Source: Deltaproteobacteria bacterium
GTDB lineage: Bacteria > Desulfobacterota > DSM-4660 > Desulfatiglandales > HGW-15
Assembly (NCBI GenBank): GCA_016926135.1
Contig: JAFGPH010000484.1
Coordinates: 1-11,221 of the forward strand
Direction: 5' to 3'
DNA length: 11,221 nt
In this document: positions 5,689-11,221 of the stretch, in pieces
How the letters are laid out: each line of letters opens with the position of its first letter
Position numbering within the stretch: the first letter of the stretch is position 1
Translations under genes and position numbers: made by a program
Notes under the pieces: model-generated
Told to the model about the DNA's origin: nothing
Database searches by the model: none
What the model saw: only the letters and a program-made list of their open reading frames with translations

Positions 5689-5704
5689 AACCAACCGGTT
5701 AGTT
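5689..5704. promoter_or_regulatory. Probable TetR-family operator
   Basis: AACCAACCGGTTAGTT is a 16-bp palindrome with one mismatched pair. It sits about 5 bp downstream of the predicted transcription start and 26 bp before the regulator's ATG. TetR-family repressors commonly bind such palindromes over their own promoters, so the first gene of the operon is the likely ligand; this is inferred from position. Confidence 0.6.
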
Positions 5705-5729
5705 CAATCATTTGGTGAAGAGAGTTGCC

Positions 5730-6404
5730 ATGCCCACGAAGCGGATCTCAAAGACTGCAGCCGAGGCGTCTGCGGAGGAACGGATCCTGGCTGCCGCCAA
5801 GGCGGAATTTGCGTCCAACGGTTTCTATGGGGCCCGCACCCAGGCCATAGCGGACACGGCCGGTGTGAACAAGGCCATGCTCCACTACTATTTCCGCTCC
5901 AAAGAGAACCTCTACAGCCAGGTCATTCAAGCCGCCTTTCGGAAAATCCTCAGCCGGCTGGGGCAGGTCTGGCTGGAACCAGGGCCCCTCAAGGCAAGGA
6001 TAGAAATGGTGGTGGACACCTATATGGACAACTACGAGCAGAATCCGGGACTGCTGAAGATTATCCTCCGTGAGGTGCAGGACGGGGGCGAACACCTCAG
6101 GCGGGCGGCCCGCGATCTGAGGGCTGCGGAGTTTCTGGGGCAGGGTTTCAACCCGGCCCAGGTGCTCGCCAGGGCCGCGGAGGAACTCGGGCTCTCCCCC
6201 AAGGACACCACCCACTTCCTGGTGAACCTTGTGGGCATGTGCGCCATCAGCTTCATTGCCCCCCTCATCCTGGAGAGCATTCTGGATTTCCGGATCCCTG
6301 ACATGAAGACATTTCTCAAGGATCGCCGGAAGGCCATCAAGGCCATGGTGCTTGCCTCGGTGGACGCACTGACGGCCGAGCCCCGAAAGAGGAGGAAACC
6401 GTGA
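5730..6404 (+). CDS. TetR/AcrR-family transcriptional regulator
   Basis: With the ATG at 5730 the protein has 224 residues. Residues ~15-62 form the TetR DNA-binding domain: ERILAAAKAEFASNGF, the recognition helix region around TQAIADTAGVNKAMLHYYF, and SKENLY. The C-terminal ~150 residues are a ligand-binding and dimerisation domain without a family-specific motif that I can name. GGTGAAGAGAG (5714-5724) is the probable ribosome binding site; TTG 5712 and GTG 5715 are in frame but would place the start inside it. The gene heads the efflux operon and overlaps the adaptor gene by 4 bp (GTGA), so regulator and transporter are made together. In E. coli the similar CecR (YbiH) precedes ybhGFSR, but this protein does not look like a close CecR ortholog. 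Confidence 0.9.
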   Translation: MPTKRISKTAAEASAEERILAAAKAEFASNGFYGARTQAIADTAGVNKAMLHYYFRSKENLYSQVIQAAFRKILSRLGQVWLEPGPLKARIEMVVDTYMDNYEQNPGLLKIILREVQDGGEHLRRAARDLRAAEFLGQGFNPAQVLARAAEELGLSPKDTTHFLVNLVGMCAISFIAPLILESILDFRIPDMKTFLKDRRKAIKAMVLASVDALTAEPRKRRKP

Positions 6405-7573
6405 ACCGAAAATGGCTCATCCCCTTGATGCTTGCGGCCCTTCTTGCGGCAGGGTTGCTCACCTACTTCCTCTACTATCGTCCCATCCTGAACGACAAGA
6501 CCGTACGCACGTCCGGGCACATCGAGGTGACCGAAGTGGACATGAGCTTCAGGCTCTCCGGACACGTGATCCGGCTCCTAGTGGACGAGGGACACCAGGT
6601 GAAAAAGGGAGACCTCCTGGCGGAACTGGACAAACAGGTGATCCGGTCGAGACGCGATCAGGCCGCGGCCCAGGTGGCTGAACTCGACGCGAGGATAGCC
6701 TCTCTGGCCATGTCCATAGAAATCAGGGAAGGGGTGCTGGATGCGGAGGTAAGAAAGGCAAGGGCCGGCGTATCTGCCGCGGACGCGCGTTATCAGAGCC
6801 TCAAGACGGGATCCAGGGATGAGGAAATCGCCGAAGCGGCCGCAGTCCGGGACAGGGCCAAGGCGGAATGGGAAAACCGCCAAAGGGATTACGGGCGCAT
6901 GAAGGACCTCTACGAGCGCAGGATCATCTCCTTCAGCCAGTACGATGCGGCCAGGACCGTCGCGGAGTCCGCCAAAGCGGCATACGAGGCGGCCGAGGAA
7001 CGCTTCAAGCTCGTCAAGACAGGACCCCGCCGGGAACTGATCGAGGAAGGAGAGGCCAACCTGGTGGGCTCCAGCGCAGCCCTCAAGGCCGCCAAGATCG
7101 GCCGGCGCGAAGTGGACAAGATGAAGCTGGACCTGAAGGTACTCCATGCCCAGGCGGACCAGGCCAGGGCTCTTCTGAGGGCGGCCGAAGATGACTTGGC
7201 CAAATCCAGCCTCTACGCGCCCCTATCCGGCTTCGTGACGGTGAAGGATGTGGAGGAAGGGGAATTCGTCCAGCCCGGTACCCCGGTCCTCACCCTTGCC
7301 GAGCTGGAAAGGGTGTGGGTGAGGACCTATATCCCGGAGACGGCGCTCGGAAAGGTCCGGCTCGGGCAGAAGGCCGAGGTCAGGAGCGACACCTTCCGGG
7401 ACAAGACATACCCGGGAACGGTCACCTTCATCTCTCCAGACGCGGAATTCACCCCGAAAAATGTTCAGACCAGGGAGGAACGCGTCAAACTGGTCTACCG
7501 CATCAAGGTCACCCTGGATAACCCCCGCCAGGAACTGAAACCGGGTATGCCGGTGGATGTGGTGCTGAGGTAG
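6401..7573 (+). CDS. ybhG: HlyD-family periplasmic adaptor, YbhG-like
   Basis: The protein has 390 residues and starts at a GTG that overlaps the tetR stop codon, preceded by GAGGAGG. An N-terminal membrane anchor (about 5-26) precedes the first lipoyl half-motif (about 39-78, SGHVIRLLVDEGHQVKKGD). A long coiled-coil hairpin (about 80-265) contains the paired motifs SRDEEIAEA (138-146) and GPRRELIEE (208-216), 70 residues apart, as in YbhG. The second lipoyl half (SLYAPLSGFVTVKDVEEGEF) and a beta-barrel region with EFTPKNVQT at 349-357 follow. E. coli YbhG has 332 residues, so the hairpin is longer here. It should bridge the inner-membrane ABC exporter encoded downstream to a TolC-like outer-membrane channel; no such channel gene is in the window. 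Confidence 0.9.
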   Translation: MNRKWLIPLMLAALLAAGLLTYFLYYRPILNDKTVRTSGHIEVTEVDMSFRLSGHVIRLLVDEGHQVKKGDLLAELDKQVIRSRRDQAAAQVAELDARIASLAMSIEIREGVLDAEVRKARAGVSAADARYQSLKTGSRDEEIAEAAAVRDRAKAEWENRQRDYGRMKDLYERRIISFSQYDAARTVAESAKAAYEAAEERFKLVKTGPRRELIEEGEANLVGSSAALKAAKIGRREVDKMKLDLKVLHAQADQARALLRAAEDDLAKSSLYAPLSGFVTVKDVEEGEFVQPGTPVLTLAELERVWVRTYIPETALGKVRLGQKAEVRSDTFRDKTYPGTVTFISPDAEFTPKNVQTREERVKLVYRIKVTLDNPRQELKPGMPVDVVLR

Positions 7574-7578
7574 AAGCC

Positions 7579-8502
7579 ATGGCCATCGTCGAGGTGGAGA
7601 ACCTCTCACGTTCCTTCGGGGACACGAAAGCCCTGGACGGCCTCTCCTTCACCGTGGAGGAGGGCGAAATCTTCGGCCTGGTCGGGCCTGACGGGGCCGG
7701 AAAGACGACCTGCCTCCGCCTCCTCTGCGGCCTCATGCGACCCAGCGGCGGGCGCATCTCCGTCATGGGATGCGACGTCGTCGCCGACCCTGAGGCGGTC
7801 AAAGACCGGATCGGCTACATGGCGCAGCCCGCGCGCCTTTACGAGGACCTCACGGTCGCGGAGAACATCCGTTTTTACGCCGATCTCCATGAGCTTCCTC
7901 CGGAGCCATACCGGGAGCGCATGAATCGCCTCCTGGCATTCAGCGGCCTGGCCCCCTTCACGGACCGCCTGTTCCGAAACCTCTCGGGCGGCATGAAGCA
8001 GAAGGTGGGCCTCACCTGCGCCCTGATCCACACCCCGAGGGTGCTCTTCCTGGACGAACCCACGAACGGGGTCGATCCCGTCTCCCGCCGTGACTTCTGG
8101 AAGATCCTCTATGAACTGAAACGGGAACGGGTCACCATCGTGGTGGCCTCCACCTACCTGGACGAGGTGGACCGGTGCCACCGCGTCGCCCTGTTCGACC
8201 GGGGCCGCGTCCGTCTGGTCATGGAGCCCGTGGCCATGCGGTCGCTGATGAAAGGCCACCTCTTCAATCTCGTGGTTCGGGACCGGCAGAGGGCCCTCCG
8301 GGTCCTGAAGGGCCTCCCGCAGGTCTTCAACAGTTCCGTGTTCGGCATAGGCATCCATTTTTCCCTCGACGACACGACTCATCTCGCCGGGGTGAGGGAG
8401 GGACTCCACCTGGCAGGGGTCACGGATTTCCAGGCGGAGGCCATATCACCAAGCCTCGAGGACGTCTACCTTTCGTTGATGGGTCAGGAGAAGGGATCTT
8501 AA
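7579..8502 (+). CDS. ABC transporter ATPase, counterpart of YbhF N-terminal half; H-loop His missing
   Basis: The protein has 307 residues with a single nucleotide-binding domain: Walker A GPDGAGKTT at 36-44, Q-loop Gln83, signature LSGGMKQK at 135-142, Walker B VLFLDEP at 155-161 with catalytic Glu160, and D-loop NGVDP. The switch (H-loop) position in VVASTYLDEVD holds Thr192 instead of His. About 80 C-terminal residues form the accessory region usual in drug-export ATPases. It starts 5 bp after the adaptor stop and ends 4 bp before the next ATPase, so the two are likely made in equal amounts and dimerise. In E. coli both halves are one polypeptide, YbhF, whose first half also lacks this histidine. 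It should energise export through the two permeases downstream. Confidence 0.9.
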   Translation: MAIVEVENLSRSFGDTKALDGLSFTVEEGEIFGLVGPDGAGKTTCLRLLCGLMRPSGGRISVMGCDVVADPEAVKDRIGYMAQPARLYEDLTVAENIRFYADLHELPPEPYRERMNRLLAFSGLAPFTDRLFRNLSGGMKQKVGLTCALIHTPRVLFLDEPTNGVDPVSRRDFWKILYELKRERVTIVVASTYLDEVDRCHRVALFDRGRVRLVMEPVAMRSLMKGHLFNLVVRDRQRALRVLKGLPQVFNSSVFGIGIHFSLDDTTHLAGVREGLHLAGVTDFQAEAISPSLEDVYLSLMGQEKGS

Positions 8503-8506
8503 GACC

Positions 8507-9445
8507 ATGGAAGCGGCGGTAGTTCTGAAGGATGTGGTCAAGTGCTTCGGCGATTTCACGGCCGTGGACCACATCTCCCTGGAGGTGGCCACAGGGGAGA
8601 TCTTCGGGTTCCTCGGTCCCAACGGGGCGGGCAAGTCCACCACCATCCGCATGCTCTGCGGGCTCCTCAGACCCACCTCCGGTGAGGGACACGTGCGCGG
8701 GCTCGACATCGTCACCCAGGCCGAGAAGATCAAGGCCGGACTCGGTTACATGTCCCAGCGCTTCTCCCTGTACGACGACCTGCGTGTGGAGGAGAACATG
8801 CACTTCTTCGGGGGCATCTACGGCCTGGACTCCACTACCTGCAGGAGCCGCAGCCAGGAGGTCCTCGACCTGATCGGCCTTGCCGACCGTCGTGAGCACA
8901 TGACCCGGGATCTCCCGGGAGGGCTGAAGCAGCGACTGGCCCTGGGGTGTGCCCTCCTCCACAGGCCGCCCATCATCTTCCTGGACGAACCCACCTCGGG
9001 CGTGGATCCGGGGACCCGCCGTAATTTCTGGGACCTCATCTACACCCTTGCGGATGAAGGGGTCACAGTCTTCGTGACCACCCATTACATGGAAGAGGCC
9101 GAATACTGCAACCGCATCGCCCTGATCGACCAGGGCAGGCTCATTGCCCTGGGTTCCCCGGAGGAACTGAAGCGGCGCCACCTGACGGGCCGGATCTACG
9201 AGGTGGAGACCTCCGACGCCCTCACCGGCGCGGAGACCCTGGCCGGCAGGGACCAGGTCCTGGACGCCGCTGTCTTCGGCCGGGTTCTTCATGTCCGGCT
9301 GGGAAACGTGACGGATCCGGAAGCCTATCTCTCAACGGAACTGGGCCGGGCCGGGCTTGACATCATTGGGATCAGGCGAATCGACCCCACCCTGGAGGAT
9401 GTCTTCGTGGCACTGGTGGGCCGCAGGCCCGGAGGAGAGCCATGA
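8507..9445 (+). CDS. ABC transporter ATPase, counterpart of YbhF C-terminal half; degenerate signature
   Basis: The protein has 312 residues with one ATPase domain: Walker A GPNGAGKST at 37-45, Q-loop Gln84, signature region LPGGLKQR at 136-143 where Pro137 replaces the usual Ser, Walker B IIFLDEP at 156-162 with Glu161, and an intact H-loop His193 in TTHYMEEAE. The substituted signature also occurs in the second half of E. coli YbhF. The C-terminal ~80 residues end in the family-typical PTLEDVFVALVG. It is closely related to but clearly distinct from the preceding ATPase, so it is not a recent duplication. The stop overlaps the next gene's ATG (ATGA), giving translational coupling to the permease. 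Confidence 0.92.
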   Translation: MEAAVVLKDVVKCFGDFTAVDHISLEVATGEIFGFLGPNGAGKSTTIRMLCGLLRPTSGEGHVRGLDIVTQAEKIKAGLGYMSQRFSLYDDLRVEENMHFFGGIYGLDSTTCRSRSQEVLDLIGLADRREHMTRDLPGGLKQRLALGCALLHRPPIIFLDEPTSGVDPGTRRNFWDLIYTLADEGVTVFVTTHYMEEAEYCNRIALIDQGRLIALGSPEELKRRHLTGRIYEVETSDALTGAETLAGRDQVLDAAVFGRVLHVRLGNVTDPEAYLSTELGRAGLDIIGIRRIDPTLEDVFVALVGRRPGGEP

Positions 9446-10578
9446 GCGTGCGGAGGATCAAGGCCCTTGCCAGAAAGGAATTCGTCCAGATGATCCGGGA
9501 TATCCGGAGCCTGCTGGCCGGCCTCTTCATACCGCTCCTGATGATCTTCCTCTTCGGCTATGCCCTCAGCCTGGACGTGGATCGGATCCCCACCCTGGTG
9601 CTCGATCTGGACAGGACCCCCTCCTCCCGGCAATTCATCTCTCTCATGGCCGATTCCAGATACTTCACCATCGTGAGAACTCTCGATCGCGACTCGGAGA
9701 TCGACGAGGCACTCGACCGGGGTGAGGCCCTTCTGGCGATCGTGTTGCCCGTGGACTTCTCCTCCAGGGTGAAACAGGGTGTGAAGGCGCCGGTGCAGGC
9801 CATCCTTGACGGGTCCGACTCCAATACCGCCACCATCGCCCTGGGCTACCTCAAGGCGGTCGCTGCGGGCTTCGACATGCAGCTCCAGGCAGGACGCCTG
9901 CGCCATGCGGGCCTCAACGTGGTGGACATGCCCCTGGAGGCCAGGATCCGCGTTTGGTTCAATCCCGAGATGAAGAGCAGGAACTTCATCGTCCCGGGCC
10001 TCACGGCCGTGATCATGATGGCCATCTGCTCCCTCATGACCGCCCTCAGCGTGTCCCGGGAAAAGGAGACGGGAACCCTGGAGCAGCTCTTCTCCACACC
10101 CATTTCCAGCGGCGAGCTGCTCGTGGGAAAGCTCCTGCCCCATCTGGCTCTGGGCTTGGTGGATCTGGCCCTGGTGGTGGGTGCGGGGGTCCTCATCTTC
10201 GAGGTGCCCTTCCGGGGAAGCTACCTGAACCTGCTTCTTACGTCCCTCATCTTCCTGACGGGCACCCTCTCCTGGGGTCTCTTCATCTCGGTCATTTCCC
10301 AGAGCCAGCTCCAGGCGAGCCAGATCGCTATGCTGAGCGCCTTTCTCCCGTCGTTTCTCCTCTCCGGGTTCATCTATCCCATCGAGAACATGCCCGTGGT
10401 TCTCCAGGCCCTCACCGTGATCGTGCCGGCCCGATACTTCGTGGAGATCCTGAGGGGACTCTTCCTGCAGGGGGTCGGGCTCTCCGTGCTCTGGCCCCAG
10501 GTGCTGGCCCTGGTGGTCTATGCCCTGCTGGTCCTGAACCTGGCGCGCAAGCGATTCACCAAGAGGATTACCGGATGA
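9442..10578 (+). CDS. ybhS: ABC-2 type permease, YbhS-like
   Basis: The protein has 378 residues, close to the 377 of E. coli YbhS. A cytoplasmic start with KEFVQMIRD leads into helix 1 (about 24-42), followed by a ~140-residue extracytoplasmic domain (about 45-185) with the DGSDSNTA motif. The rest is a cluster of about five helices beginning with NFIVPGLTAVIMMAICSLMT. The cytoplasmic coupling segment REKETGTLEQLFSTP and the FLLSGFIYPIENMP segment are hallmarks of the ABC2_membrane_3 family. It forms the membrane pore together with the next gene's product. The substrate is unknown; relatives have been linked to antibiotic or cation efflux. The start is fixed by the overlap with the upstream stop and GGAGGAG 4 nt before the ATG. 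Confidence 0.93.
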   Translation: MSVRRIKALARKEFVQMIRDIRSLLAGLFIPLLMIFLFGYALSLDVDRIPTLVLDLDRTPSSRQFISLMADSRYFTIVRTLDRDSEIDEALDRGEALLAIVLPVDFSSRVKQGVKAPVQAILDGSDSNTATIALGYLKAVAAGFDMQLQAGRLRHAGLNVVDMPLEARIRVWFNPEMKSRNFIVPGLTAVIMMAICSLMTALSVSREKETGTLEQLFSTPISSGELLVGKLLPHLALGLVDLALVVGAGVLIFEVPFRGSYLNLLLTSLIFLTGTLSWGLFISVISQSQLQASQIAMLSAFLPSFLLSGFIYPIENMPVVLQALTVIVPARYFVEILRGLFLQGVGLSVLWPQVLALVVYALLVLNLARKRFTKRITG

Positions 10579-11221
10579 GGCTGCTCCTCCTGAGAGTCGG
10601 CGTGCTGCTGCGCAAGGAACTCCTTCAGGTCCTCCGGGACCCGCGCCTCCGCTACCTCATGTTCTTCCCTCCGCTCCTCCAGCTGGTGGCCTTCGGGTAT
10701 GCGGCCAACCTGGACCTACGGAACATCCCCATCGCCCTCTACGACGAGGACAGATCCCCCCTCTCCAGGGACCTGGCCTTTGCCTTCTCGGCCTCCGGCT
10801 ACTTCAGGTTCGTCACCCACATCACCCAACCGGACGAGATGGCCCGGCTCATCGACAGGGGCCGCGTCAAGGCCGTGCTCCATTTCGGGCCCGACCTCTC
10901 GGAACGGGTCCAAGGAGGCAAGACCGCCCTGGCGCAGGTCATCGTGGCTGGCACCAACTCCAACACCGCATCCCTCGTGCAGAGCTATTCCGCCCAGATC
11001 GTCGAGAGGTTCAACAGGGGCCGACTGAAGCAGCGGATCGACCGCAATCCCCTCCTGAAAAAAGTCATCCCTTCCGGCTCGGAAGGGATCATAAGGCTCG
11101 AGTCCCGCATCTGGTACAACGAGGAACTCCTCTCCCGAAACTTCTACGTCCCCGGTATCATCGCCCTCGTTATCATGGTCTCGGTGCTCAACCTGACCGC
11201 CATGGCCGTGGTGAGGGAAAA
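10575..11221 (+). CDS. ybhR: ABC-2 type permease, YbhR-like (truncated by window end)
   Basis: Starting at an ATG that overlaps the upstream stop (ATGA), the frame is open for 215 codons to the window edge. It begins with a basic KELLQVLRDPR segment, then helix 1 (LMFFPPLLQLVAFGYAANL) and an extracytoplasmic domain containing IALYDEDRSP and the GTNSNTA motif. It ends at the second helix (FYVPGIIALVIMVSVLNLTA) and the start of the coupling segment VVREK. The IALYDED motif is close to the equivalent in YbhR, and the gene order agrees. About 150 residues should lie beyond the window. It is expected to heterodimerise with the YbhS-like permease. Confidence 0.9.
   Translation, partial: MRLLLLRVGVLLRKELLQVLRDPRLRYLMFFPPLLQLVAFGYAANLDLRNIPIALYDEDRSPLSRDLAFAFSASGYFRFVTHITQPDEMARLIDRGRVKAVLHFGPDLSERVQGGKTALAQVIVAGTNSNTASLVQSYSAQIVERFNRGRLKQRIDRNPLLKKVIPSGSEGIIRLESRIWYNEELLSRNFYVPGIIALVIMVSVLNLTAMAVVRE

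Noticed and set aside
5528..5711. Intrinsic terminator for the Smr gene
   Set aside because: Stems are present, but none is followed by a run of T, so only a structured element is reported.
8420..9292. 290-codon antisense frame across the second ATPase, and a 272-codon one at 9325-10143
   Set aside because: Both lie opposite well-supported ABC transporter genes and show no conserved motif of their own.
1..11221. CRISPR array, tRNA or rRNA gene, transposase, phage or toxin-antitoxin genes
   Set aside because: I saw no regularly spaced repeats of CRISPR type, no RNA gene signature and no mobile-element gene on either strand.

Overview
The window is GC-rich, densely coding bacterial DNA. The gene set is a PSE/YeiH-type exporter behind a sigma-54 promoter, a DUF3786 protein, a class I PurE, a short Sua5/TsaC, a stand-alone Smr protein and a YbhGFSR-type efflux operon. 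With intergenic heptanucleotide tracts and G/C-rich inverted repeats, this looks most like a Desulfobacterota (former Deltaproteobacteria) genome. That placement is inference from gene content and style; no RNA gene or taxonomic marker is present.

Left part (1-2700). At the left edge a minus-strand gene begins at 113 and runs out of the window. Only a basic N-terminus and the start of a membrane helix are visible. A ~430 bp non-coding region with GCAGCRCT-type dyads separates it from a plus-strand gene for a putative sulfate exporter (PSE/YeiH/UPF0324 family). That gene has a near-consensus -24/-12 (sigma-54) promoter at 395-410 and a strong ribosome binding site. The exporter carries an unusual ~150-residue Lys/Ala-rich insert between its first and second membrane helices. 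A small one-helix membrane protein follows, after a 25-bp-arm G/C-rich inverted repeat. This could be a regulated anion-export module whose divergent neighbour is the sensor, but the neighbour is too truncated to prove it.

Middle part (2720-5527). On the minus strand, purE and a sua5/tsaC-like gene are 8 bp apart and probably cotranscribed. Upstream on the same strand lies a DUF3786 gene whose start should be the internal ATG at 4629, because an 8-bp perfect dyad and a heptamer-phased intergenic tract occupy the apparent N-terminal extension. A divergent plus-strand gene encodes an Smr-domain protein.

Right part (5528-11221). A 102-bp segment bounded by 13-bp inverted repeats is followed by a TTGACA-17-TATTAA promoter and a 16-bp palindrome just downstream of it. 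Then comes a tightly packed operon: TetR regulator, HlyD/YbhG-like adaptor, two separate ABC ATPases, YbhS-like permease, YbhR-like permease (cut by the window end). Genes overlap by 4 bp (GTGA or ATGA) at three of the five junctions, and the other two gaps are 4-5 bp. The order matches E. coli ybhG-ybhF-ybhS-ybhR, but the double ATPase YbhF is split into two proteins. The first ATPase lacks the H-loop histidine and the second has a degenerate signature (LPGG). Both defects would fall in the same composite nucleotide site, predicting an asymmetric heterodimeric exporter. The palindrome suggests that the TetR protein represses its own operon.
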